Shown here in pieces: positions 12,775-23,600 of a DNA stretch of 64,000 nt. Made by a program: the position numbers and the translations under genes. Source of the stretch: Cerioporus squamosus (taxonomy: Eukaryota > Basidiomycota > Agaricomycetes > Polyporales > Polyporaceae); assembly GCA_022592435.1 (NCBI GenBank), contig JABYQS010000019.1, positions 248,001-312,000 of the forward strand. The letters are read 5' to 3'. Under the pieces are notes generated by a model. That model saw nothing but the letters and a program-made list of their open reading frames with translations, had not been told where the DNA came from and searched no databases. Every line of letters starts with the position of its first letter. Position 1 is the first letter of the stretch.

Positions 12775-15700
12775 ATGGATTACGACCGCTACGACGCCTT
12801 CCTCCACCATATCTTCAAGCAGACCCAGGGCGACGCCTGGTTCCGCCCCAATGAGGACAACATAGCCGTCGGTGTCGCCCTTCGTGTCGACAATGGCGAG
12901 TACCGTGTCTTCCCTTACGAGAACCTCGGCCTCGAGCCTTTCGAGAGTGCCGTTCGCGCTCTCAACCCTGCTGTCGCCGTCAAGGTCCGCAGCGCTGCGG
13001 TTCACGCTGCGTTCGCTGAAGTGTACGTCCCTCCTCTGCCTTATCGTGTGCGACGCGTCGCAGGCCGCTAATCAATCAACTTCTAGCGGACCAGAAGACC
13101 GCTCGATCTACATCGACGCCAACACGCGTATCCAGATCCTCGACACCATGGTCGACCTCCCTACGGCCGACAAGGAGCAGATGGCCGCGTTCATTGTGAG
13201 TGCCTGTCTTGCGCGTTTTCTCGTCCATGAGCCGCACGTTCCGGTCCCACACACCCCGAATTACCGTCGAAGCACGGTGTATGCGCGCCGCGTCGCGACT
13301 TTAGACACGTTTGGGCTTGATTGGCCGTCTACAGCATTCCAGCAATGTCCGCTCCATTGCTCCAGCGTTGTCCGCGCGCGGGATCGGTTGCTATTGGGCT
13401 CGCACCCATTTGCGTACTAGACTGACAGATCTCGGGATATTCCCGCGGTGCTTGATTGCCTTGAGTATTCCCGCCTCTTTCGCGGCATCCATCCCCGACG
13501 TTCGTCTCGGCCTGTTCTGTCGGGGCGTTTGCGACCCTTCGAACGCAGGACTTGAACATGCGCAGTCGTTTCGGGCTGCGCACAGAGAGCCCATGCAGGC
13601 AAAAGAAAACTTGTCAGCGCCATCGACGTATGTGAGGCGTTTTGGGATCGGCTTGGGTGATCGGTGTAGGCTGTCAGATGTTACAGCCACCAACATGTGC
13701 GCTAGTGTACGTCGATCGTGGGCGGCGTTTTTCTCCGTTCCGGGCGCAACGGCATCTCGAGTCCGCACTCTGGTGGAAGACTCAGAGGCGACGTTGCAGG
13801 CGGGCGGGCACGCCTCGGGAGGAATGCTCTGTCGCGTCTCCGGTATGCATCGTCTGCCATGGTTGGCGCTGTTGTTCGGGAGGGGGCGAGCACGTTCGGC
13901 TCGCCCGGCAGGTGGTACCTGGCAAACTAGGACGCCGGGCGTCTGCAACGTGATACAAGGAGTGGGATACTCGAATGCGGCCTCGGACGAGATTGTTGAC
14001 ATGACATGTTCACTGACCACTGTTCATCTTCGTACACAGCGCGACGAGCGTGTTCTGGTGGTGTGGTCGGACTCAATCGACACTATCATTCCGACGTGCC
14101 GCGACTTCGAGGAGCGTCTCATCAAGCTACTCTGGCGCTCACGACCCGGAGCCTTCCCTGGCTCGCATCCGACGAGCTCGACCAGCCATCCTGCGAGCGT
14201 AGCTGGTGAGTCTTTGTCTCTCTCCCTTCTTCTCACGTCCATGTTCCGAGAGTATGGGGCGCCTGCATCATGCAGTTGGGAAAGAGGCAGCCTTTTTGAG
14301 ACTGCGGACGATCTTCCATTCTGAACGTTAGCGGGCAAAGGTATCAGGCTCTGTCTTTGTGCTGTGTCGAGAAGCTGCGCGTCGCTTCTCAGTCACTTGC
14401 AGGATGCAGATCCGCTCTATCATCTACTTCGGCGCGTTGCTTTGAGTGGTCCAGCCCTGTCTAGCTTCACTGCACGCGACGTCCTTGATTAGTCTTCGTC
14501 TGCACTGCTGCTGGGATTGATGTGTATCGAACGACCCCTTTGTTTGAGGCAAATCTGACGACCCTGCTTCCATTCCCGCAGGCTCAGTGTCTGGACACTC
14601 GCTCCAAGCGATCAACACCCGTCTCGAGTCCAGCGGCCTCCGCCGCAACTCGGTCACTCCCAATGTCCCGGGAACGCCAAATGTGCCCGGCACTCCCCGC
14701 GGGATCTTCGTTGGTTCAGGCGGTGTGCTCGGCATGAGTGCGGAGGAGCTCGCGCTGGAGAAGGAAGCTCCCGTGGAGAAGGGCCCGGTAACGAGGACGA
14801 AGCGAACATGGTGGGGCGGCAAGAAGACAGTGACCGTGAGCGAGGTGTCGAGCGCGGTCGACTCGTATGCGGATGTCGAGGCAGGCCCTGAGCCCAGAAG
14901 ACCGATGCTCCTCGCACCGATCTACAACGGTCTGGCGGCGGGCTTGAGTTTATGTGAGTTCGAGTTCTTCAGTTTCTACAGACAGATCACTGACCGAGGT
15001 TTCTGACGGAAAGTCTTCATCTCCAATGGTGTCAACACGCTGCTTGTCGAGACGATGCTCGACGGGAACTTTATCAGGTTTGCGTTCTGCGCTCTACTCC
15101 CACTGTTCTTCTGCGTGTCCTTGGTGAGCGTTTGCCTTGTTGTATGCGCCCTGATCGAGACGCTGATGGCCCATTCCTTTCTAGTTCTTCTCGCTGCAGA
15201 TTGTTCAGAACTTGTCCATGGCTATCGGCCCTATCGCTCAGTACCACAAGAATTCGAAGTACTACTCTGCGCAGAAGCCTCGTGCGAACAAGATCATCGA
15301 CAACAACCTACCGCACATCACCATCCAGATGCCCGTTTATAAGGAGAGCTTGGACACCGTCTTGTGAGTTGCCCACAGCCTTCTGCCCGGAAGGCAATCG
15401 TACTGACAGGGTCTCGCAGGGCGCCGTCTATCGAGTCCTTGAAGAAGGCCATGCAGACATACGCTCGTCAGGGTGGTACCTCAACCATCTTCATTAACGA
15501 CGACGGTCTTCGCCTCCTCCCGGTCGAGGAGCGTGACGCGCGCATCCTGTTCTACGCCAACCACGGTATCGGCTGGGTCGCCCGCCCGAAGCACGACGAC
15601 GCGCCCGATGGCTTCAAGCGTGCCGGTCGGTTCAAGAAGGCCTCGAACATGAACTACGGTCTCTCGCTCTCGCTCATGGCGGAGAAGCACCTGGCGAACC

Positions 15701-17402
15701 TGCTTGAGCGCGAGAAGAGCCGGTCGCACTCAGTCCGCGGGAGCGTCCTATCCCCGCACGGCGTGAACGAGAACATGCGCTACGGCATGCAGTACCAGAA
15801 CCACGACAGCGAGGACCAGGGCGTGATCAACCAGGGCTTTGGGCAGCGCGTCCGCGCGCACAGCGACACGAGCTCGCAGCTCGGCGACGAGTGGGAGGAC
15901 CTCGAGGAGAAGGCGCTTCAGCTGGCGATCGACGAGGTCTACGATGCGTCCGGGCACAAGTTCCGCCCCTGGGCTGCGAACGGACGTGCTTGCCGCGTGG
16001 GCGAGATCGTGCTCATTGTCGACTCGGACACCGTCGTGCCCGAGGACTGCCTGCGCGACGCGGCGCGCGAGATGGCCGAGTGCCCGACGGTCGCGATCAT
16101 CCAGCATGAGTCGGACGTCATGCAGGTCGCGCACCACTACTTCGAGAACGGCATCGCGTACTTCACGCGCAGGATCAACAGGTGTATCTCGTTTGCGTGC
16201 GCGAACGGCGAGGTTGCGCCGTTCGTCGGCCACAACGCCTTCCTCCGGTGGAAGGCGCTCCAGGACGCGGCGTTCGTCGATCCTGCAGACGGGAAGGAGA
16301 AGATTTGGTCCGAGTCGAACGTGTCCGAGGACTTCGATATGGCGCTCCGTCTGCAGATGCGCGGGTACATCATCCGCTGGGCAACGTACTCGAAGGGTGG
16401 CTTCAAGGAGGGTGTCTCGCTCACGGCCGATGATGAGCTCAACCGCTGGCAGAAGTACGCATATGGTGAGCATCTCTTTCTCGTCGTGGGTGTGGCGAAC
16501 GACTTCTCACTCGACATATGCAGGCTGTAACGAGCTGCTGTTCAACCCGCTCGCTCAGTGGTGGCGCAAGGGCCCCATCGCGCATCAGATCCACAAGTTT
16601 ATCTGGTCCGGTGCTCCCCTTCACTACAAGTTCTCGATGCTGGCGTACATGTTCTCGTACTGTAAGTCGCGTCCTGCCTGCACGATGTATACCAGGAGCT
16701 GACCTCTGTGTGCTTGCAGACGGTATCGCGGCGGCCATCACCATCTCAATCATCAACTACGTCATGCTTGGCTTCCAGTTCCCCGTCGACGGCTTCTATA
16801 TGCACAGTTTCGAGATCTGGCTTGCGACGACGGTCGTCTTTTACGGCTCCGGCAACGTCGGATTCACTCTGCTCGAGTATCGTTTGGGCGAGAAGTCAAT
16901 CATGGGTGCTCTCTGGGAGAACATCATGTGGGTTCCGTTCTTGTGAGTACCATTCTTCATTGTCTCCGCTTCAAACTCGGAACCTCTGACGACTCTCCTC
17001 GCAGCTTCTTCTTCTTCGGTGGTCTGTCCATCCCAGTGTCGCAAGCAATTCTCGCGCATTTGTTCTCGTACAACATGACGTGGGGTGCGACGAAGAAGGA
17101 AGTCGAACGTTCCAACTTCTTCAAGGAGGTGCCCAAGATCTTCAAGCGCTTCTGGTTCCCGTGGCTGGTGTCGTGGATTCTCGTCGCGGCGATTGTCATC
17201 CTCAGCACGCCCCTCGTCCCGATCGAGTGGAGAATAGATGGTTCCGCATGGGCCGTCATCTTCCCCCTTGCCCTTCTCGTAGGCTGTCATATCCTCTTCC
17301 CGGTACGTGCGCTTGCGATCTGTACGCTGCTGTTGCTCGTGACTGACAATGTGTGCATCGCAGATCGTTCTCAACCCATGGTTGATGATCTTCTCATACT
17401 GA
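12775..17402 (+). CDS. fungal family 2 glycosyltransferase, multi-pass membrane
   Basis: This processive-type GT2 resembles the fungal group that includes Zymoseptoria ZtGT2, which is needed for hyphal growth on surfaces; the polysaccharide made is not known. Eleven exons keep one frame and give 975 residues: 12775-13022, 13087-13195, 14040-14205, 14582-14953, 15014-15123, 15185-15363, 15420-16465, 16524-16661, 16720-16942, 17005-17302 and 17364-17402. A soluble N-terminal part is followed by membrane segments near residues 315-370. The catalytic domain has DSD at about 596-598 (VDSDTVVPEDC), a SEDFDMALRLQMRGY acceptor-site motif near 697-711 and RWQKY near 737, equivalent to the QxxRW motif of GT2 synthases. 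Several C-terminal membrane segments follow. The introns at 13196-14039 and 14206-14581 are far longer than the rest. No frame breaks were found. Confidence 0.9.
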
Positions 17403-17750
17403 ACGATCACGGCGCGTCGCTGCCGGACCATCTTCCTCGCATGTCTCATATACCACTACGATACCTGCATACGGACGACCGCCTACTTATTACTGCGCCC
17501 CCTTCCCCATCCCCGTTACCGTTACCGTCTGCGTTTACATACGTACGGACTAACCACACGCTCTTTGTCTCCGCGCTGCGCGGCGCGCGGGTCGCTCGCT
17601 AGACGCATGGCGTGCACTGCCCAGCAGAGTCTCAGTGCCTCGTCCATCACCTGCCGCGCACCCCATGTACATTTGTGAATGACTCTCATGGACATGCTCC
17701 GGCTTCATGGACTGGAAATTTTCCCCGTATCGTCCGCTGCACTTCATGCT

Positions 17751-17761
17751 CCCCCCCCCCC
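17751..17761. repeat. mononucleotide run of 11 C
   Basis: An uninterrupted C run lies in the 3' flank of the GT2 gene, next to short ACAT repeats. It is a likely length-polymorphic and error-prone site. Confidence 0.9.
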
Positions 17762-18032
17762 TCCCGCCTCTCCTACATACATACATCCGCCCATCATCGC
17801 TGCCGCAACCCGATACGTGCACCCATATATACTCTAGCTGCTGCTGCTCTGTACGCCATCTAACACTGCCCCATCTTGCTGCACGGTTTCATTGCCCTGC
17901 ATTTATCTGCTCTTGCTTTTCAACGCCGTGAATCTTCTTCCGCAATGTTTTAGTGTTTTCCAATAGTGCATTCACGAGTAGAACCATATTGACAATGTCA
18001 ATCATCATCATCCTCGTTGTCCAACCTGTTGA

Positions 18033-18053
18033 TGCTGCTGCTGCTGCTGCTGC
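18033..18053. repeat. (TGC)7 microsatellite
   Basis: Seven perfect TGC units lie in the intergenic region between the GT2 gene and the first sedolisin gene, just after a short ATC repeat. Confidence 0.9.
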
Positions 18054-18257
18054 ATGCCTCATCATCGTGACCGAGCTCATACTTGTTCCATGAAAGCCAC
18101 CCCATACGAGACAGGAAAACATACTAAAGGTGCATTAGAACGCGTGTGGCGTGCATGTGAACATACACTATGTATTGGGTCCGTTCCTTCTTACAGAAGA
18201 CGAGTCCATGACGCAGTGTTCGTAGGAGTCCATTAGTCCGTAACAAGTTCCGCAATC

Positions 18258-20398
18258 TCAAAGATAGAAAGCCTTCAGCAGGCGATCGAAGTCGGGCGTG
18301 CCCAAGCCGGTAACCTACAGAGCAGTGAACGTGAGCACCCTCGCCTAAGTACGCAGTTCAAGAGGGGCGTAACACGCGAATAACGCACCGGATCCCACCC
18401 TTCAGTCGCGTTAATGACGCGAAGCGGGTCGTCGTCCAAGCACTGGACGGAGCTGAATCCCGCAGTGACGTCCGTGAACACCTTGGAGCCCTCCGAGTAC
18501 AGCCACGGGTTCAGGAATCCAACTGTGGGCTTTCCGGCGGAGATGAGCTTGTCGTTGAGGAGCGTGATCATGGACGCGAACACGGGGCACGCCGCGCTCG
18601 TTCCGTAGACGTGTAGCCAGTAGCCGGCGTCGTAGACGGTGTAGTTGTCCGCCTTGAGGGCAACGTCCGGGTACGCGCGCCCGCTCACGTTGTACCGGCC
18701 GGTGTTGGGATCGGTCCCGGAGACCTTGTCGAGGTAGGCGGTGACGGCAGGGTCTTGGTATGACGGGCGAGCGAAGTAGTTCGATAATCCGCCCGACGAG
18801 CCTGTCCACCCCGTTTGGGGATAGTAACCGGATGTTCCGCCGACGGCAGTGACGCTATGCATGCGTCGGAGTGATGAGCATATGTGCCGTAAATAGTAGG
18901 AGTACACTCACTACGGACACGATGCCGGAAAGTTGGGACTGAAGTCGGTGGTATTGGTGACGAAGTCACACCCCGCTCCGTCGTCGCCGCTAGCAAACAG
19001 TAGCGTCGTGCCACGAGCGGTGAGCTGAGCGTACCCTTGGCAGATCCGACTTAACCCGGGGTCAATATGTCAACGCATATCAGCGCAGAACGCGACTCAC
19101 TCGGTGATGTCGAAGTCCAGTTGTTCTCGAAGTGAGCATAGCTCGTACTGAGGACCTGCGGCAGCTCCGAATTTTCGAGCCCGTTGAGGAAGAGCGTCTC
19201 GTCCAAGAAGCCGGACACTCCATCCGTGACTTTGCCGCCTTCTTGATAGCTGATAACGTAGCACCCGTGGCTACGCCTACCGTATATTGGATATCGAGGT
19301 CCTGCAAAGACCGGTGTCAGCGATGCTTGACAAGCGGAAGGCGCGTCCTCACTCCCTCAGCTACAGCGTATGGGTTTTGGCTATCCACTCCACCATCCCA
19401 CCCTACGAAGGTGTAGTTCGTCTTCGACGCATCAACATCGGTTCTAAGTTCTCCAAGAATGTCTGCAGAGAATTCAGTCCAGTGAAGCGTTCCGGACTGC
19501 AGAAAAGACCGCACCGTGAGGTAGGCGTAGTGTGGTTCGTTACCGTAGAACACGGTGACCCCGAGAGTGACGTTGTTCTTCACGGGCGTTGCGGGGATAC
19601 TGTAGAGCTCCTGCAAACAAGCCGGAGTGGTACCCTGAATACACACGGTTGAGTTCGCATCGGCGCGTTTGAGCAGCCTCTGTGGGACGTCGTCAATAAA
19701 GCGCTTCGCCTTGGTCGCGGAGGACTGTAGCTTGGGATCAGGGAAGCTGTACGATGATTGATGTAAGCGAACATGTAGTATCATCGCTCCATGGGGCTAC
19801 GACCACTCACGTAGTCGTCGGATGCACGAGGTCGACGTGCGACTGCAGAGAGGCAGGCAGAGAGTAGGACAATGTCCGGACCACTTCCGTCCCGCTCTCC
19901 TGGTGGGCGAAAGTCTTGAATTCCGTACCGAACAGCTCGTTCGCCTTCTTGACTGGGACTTCGAAGCTGATCCAATCTCCCGCAGCCGAGCTAGTGGTGG
20001 CCGTGAGTCCGTTCTCCTGCAACCACACATTGACAGCCTCGGCTGTTTCAGCCTTAGGAGCAACGAACTGTGCGACCTACAAACGGACATGTCAGTGTAC
20101 TGAAGAAGTGCGGACCGGTCTGACACACCTGCTCCTTCGACAGCCACTGCCGATATGTGGGACTTGCGGGGTCGCTCACCCTGTACAGAGCATCTATGAG
20201 ACCCTCCGGGTCGCTCTGAGCAAGCGCGAAACGAAGGGTCAACGTCTGCTTGGGTGAAGCCGGACCGACGTCAGCAAACCCGGCGGGAGCGACGCTCCTA
20301 GATGCGCGGACTCGCAAGTCGTGCCCTGGATGAGGGGATGGGCTTGCGCCACACAAGTTCGACAGAAGTGATGCAAAGGTCAGCCAGAACGCAAGCAT
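18258..20398 (-). CDS. sedolisin-type serine protease (peptidase S53), copy A, frame-broken
   Basis: This is a secreted acid endo- or tripeptidyl-peptidase family member. The start at 20398 gives a good signal peptide (MLAFWLTFASLLSNLCGAS). The pro-region follows, then the cleavage and linker region. The catalytic domain has the Glu/Asp pair in AEG plus DLDIQYTVG (spacing ExxxD), the oxyanion-region aspartate in SGDDGAGC, and the serine motif GTSAACP. A calcium-site-like tail follows ([12 protein letters not shown]). Introns are short and sit at the same places as in copy B (29909-32176). The family frame is lost by one base at three places: about 19442, 19257 and 19100. The gene is therefore either a recent pseudogene or intact with assembly errors. 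It is divergent from the F-box gene at 21465. Confidence 0.82.
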
Positions 20399-21464
20399 AG
20401 CTATCACGCTTGGATGAAGATGATGCGCACCGAGCTGATATACTGCCTGACGGTATGCCTGGATTGCCCTCAGGCTGTGTGGACTCCTACACTCGGCGCG
20501 GCCACTCTGCGTGAATCGGGGCAGCTGCGGACCAGACGCCATTGCAGATGGATCCAATGCGGCATCAGTCTATAACTAGACTGCAAATCAGCCCGGACAT
20601 CAGGTGGGCAGGCCCACCAGGCCGTCTCTGGGGGTCGGTATGTAGTAGGGCCAAGTGCGTTGATATTCCTACGGGACGAGGGAACCGACGCAATGCATTA
20701 CAAAGTCGGCGCAGCTCGAATCATGGAGGATCGCTCTGGCATCATGAGGGGCCAACCGTGTCGCGAGCCCGCCGAGGTCATGTTCCATATGGGGGGACGA
20801 CCCTCGCTTGGCGGACCCAGTGCTTCATTGAAGAGGGTCTACGTGCGTGCATGTATCGACAACTTGAGGATCAGGACGATGATTACTGCTCAGTGCTGAC
20901 ACGGCGGATAATTCGGACGTATTGTAGTACTAGTACTACCAGGTTTGTTAGCGAAGATTCATGACTGTGCTGTGTCGTACATACGAGTGATCTAGATTAC
21001 ACTCACCTTCCGGAGTGCTGATGGTCCGTGATGCCACCGCAAGGGACCCTTAGTAGTGCAACTTAAGTTGAACTAGGCTTCTAGGTCTTGAGCCTGAGAG
21101 TCAGACACACAATTGTCGGCGCCTCGAGATCGCTTTCCTTTGAACTTGAGCGCTTGAGCGCTGACTGCACTTGTCCGAGTCCAAGTGGCAAGAACACGAC
21201 TCTGATCTTGTAGCGAAAGGTGATTGGCTTTCTATGTCTACGGAATGTTTTAATCTTGCATAACTGCGTTTGTGGTGGTGGTGGGGACACAATGAGATGT
21301 AGTATGAGTCTTTCAGACCTTCAGGTGTGTTTGCGCGGTTACTAGTACCATGGACATTGTGTACTTATTACTTACTCTGCATCTACCCAAGATTGGGGCC
21401 TTAATAGTAACAGTCGTTCTTGTCCCTGCCAACCACACGCAGCCAGCAAAGGCGACATCCCGCC
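20399..21464. other. divergent intergenic region
   Basis: This 1.07-kb region between the sedolisin copy A start (-) and an F-box gene start (+) must contain both promoters. The only structured element I noticed is the 16-bp palindrome at 20924-20939. Confidence 0.6.
20924..20939. promoter_or_regulatory. perfect 16-bp palindrome GTAGTACTAGTACTAC
   Basis: The sequence equals its own reverse complement with no mismatch. It lies in a divergent promoter region about 525 bp from both start codons, so it could be a binding site for a dimeric factor. Chance is not excluded. Confidence 0.35.
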
Positions 21465-23152
21465 ATGTCTTCTGGTGAGTGCACACCGTGGTCGCGGCCT
21501 CTCTTCGCACATCTGATAACAGACACCGAACTGACGGAGAAAGCATCGGTGTAGACCTTACTAGACGCCTTCCAGTTGAAATCCTCGCCGAAATATTCGT
21601 AACCCTGAAGCACGGAGACGGAAACAAACCGTATGGGTTCCACAGTCCATGGGTCCGTGTCACATGGGTCTGCGCGCGATGGCGAGAGATCGCCGTGAAC
21701 ACGCCTTTCTTGTGGACCTCGGTGGCGATCCAAGGACACGGTGCGCTCCTTGACAAAACAAGGACTCTCCTGGAACGTGCAGGGACCTGTCCGCTCCAGC
21801 TGTACGTCGATTTGCAGAAGTTCAAGCATGCGGACATTCGCGGGGTATTTGACGCAGTGCGGCTGTTGGGGAATGTCGTCGGAGCCCTGCAGATTCGCTA
21901 CCTTCACCACTCTTCTCGTGAAGTTCATAGCGGCCTCCGTCGTCTTGGCAAGCACCGCCTTACTTCGCTCGAACTCCTCTGTCATGGGACCATCAGGACC
22001 CCATACAGGTGGGAATTTAGTCCATCCGAGTTCCCCGCTCTTCACTCCTTGACCATGAGGTCAGCCCTACCAATTGCCAGCGGTTCCCTCGTACACTTGC
22101 GGCAACTTACTCTTGAAGCGATAGACCCTGCCGAGGGCGAGGACAGCGGTTATCTCTACGAGTTCCTACGATGCTCCCCGTCGCTGAGGGGGTTGTCTCT
22201 CTCTGACGCTTTCGTGGACACACTCACCGAGTCCTACATCAATCGATCAATTCCAGCAGTCACGTCACCGCACCTCCATTCCCTCCGCATAGATGGGCCC
22301 TTGCTGGGTTCTGCCGCATTTCTTAAACACTTGCGTCTACCCGCATTGAGACTCCTCTGCATCGATGGCTACACCGACGCAGTGGTCGGTGATGACGTTT
22401 TTCATGACATTTTCCCGTCCAACTCCGGAGAAGCCTTACCGTTACTCTCGCGCACGAACTCCCTCGTACTCCGCTTCGGATCCTCTCGCTACGAAGGGAA
22501 CATCATCCACGTCGGTGGTACCCGCATGGAAGCACAGGCAGGAGATCCGGACAAGCACCGCTACGAGTGGTCGGTGTCAATCCCATGTCAGTGCATCTTC
22601 GACGACAACGACGACAACGACGATGGAGGAGAATACCTTAGAGAACAGTATGCGGGCTTGGTCAGCCACTTACCTCCCTTGCTCAATTGCGCGCACATGA
22701 ACCATCTGGAGCTTCACGTCGCCCATGGCCTCCCTGTCACGCGCGATTGGACACGATGGCTAACCCAGTTTCCACGACTGCAGTCCCTCACCCTCGGCTG
22801 TGGCGCGCTCATCAAGGAGGTCCTACACCACCTGCGCAACGACCGGAAACATGAGCTGCTACCTAGGATGAAGAAGCTCAAGCTGTGCCTCTGCAAGTTC
22901 GATGATGGTTCCACGACGGTGTTCTCGCAGGCGGACTTCTGCGAGTGGCTCCGGCACAGGCACGCGCTCAGGCTGTCGCTGTCGGAGTTGACCATACGTA
23001 TACCGACTAACAGGCCTGCTAGTCAACACTACCTCCTGAACCTGGGCCATATGATTGCGGCCCAAGTGTCGTCGTTCGAAACGGGTATCGAAAGGGAAGG
23101 GGTACGGATCTTGACTAAGGAACAATGTGCGGCATGTGATGCGAGCTACTGA
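21465..23152 (+). CDS. F-box protein, LRR-like paralogue 1
   Basis: A tiny first exon (21465-21474, MSS plus one base) joins a long second exon 21540-23152 through a 65-bp intron. This is the only way I found to give the long frame an ATG. The F-box lies at residues 9-60 (RRLPVEILAEIFVTLKHG, then WVRVTWVCARWREIAVNTP, ending in LWTSV). About 450 residues of irregular leucine-rich repeats follow (ALHSLTMRS, LHSLRIDG, LPALRLLCIDG, NHLELHV, LQSLTLGCG). The protein ends in EQCAACDASY, and this Cys-x-x-Cys tail recurs in the two paralogues below. Such proteins are probable substrate receptors of an SCF ubiquitin ligase; the target is unknown. The frame is intact, so this is probably the functional member of the set. 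Confidence 0.82.
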
Positions 23153-23600
23153 GTAGCAGGATGGGAGTCGGACGAGCGCGACGAGTAGCACTACATTCGT
23201 ATGGCGCATAGTTTCGGACGTTTTTGCTATTCACAATTTACTATCGGTCTTTTCCTTGGGAATCTTGGGATGGAACACGAATAGGATGATTGATACATGT
23301 AACCAGCCTACTCATCAATTGATACCATTGACGAACGCTTACCATTATTTGCATGCGCAAAGCCCGACATCCCAGATGCGCTTTGTGATTCAAGTCGTCG
23401 TGACAAACACGCAAAACGTCAGAAAAAGTCAACCTTATGACGGCTAAGAATGGAGAGGGACATGGGGGATGGGGCCTTTGCTATCGAAAGACTGAAACTA
23501 ATTGTCTGGTTGCAGGCGGCGAATAAAGTCGCGACGGTTCCAACTCCCGCCTTCCTTAACTTCGCCATACACTGGTACCGCATTACCGCTGGCAGACATC
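23153..23600. other. intergenic region between tandem F-box genes
   Basis: This 448-bp region separates two co-directional F-box genes. It holds the end of the first and the promoter of the second. I see no further gene or repeat. Confidence 0.6.

Larger units (their letters stand above)
17403..18257. other. convergent intergenic region
   Basis: This stretch holds the 3' ends of the GT2 gene (+) and the first sedolisin gene (-). Apart from the C run and the TGC microsatellite I see nothing gene-like. Confidence 0.6.

Noticed and set aside
13311..14324. Plus-strand open frame of 337 codons overlapping the GT2 gene
   Set aside because: It lies mostly in the long GT2 intron and then reads the next exon only partly in frame with splicing. 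It has no domain and starts inside intron sequence.
15748..16473. Long minus-strand open frame opposite the GT2 catalytic exon
   Set aside because: It is an antisense shadow caused by GC-rich codon use; its composition is Arg/Val/Leu repetitive.
15839..16702. Long Arg/Ser-rich open frame on the plus strand
   Set aside because: It is a shifted-frame shadow of the GC-rich GT2 catalytic exon.
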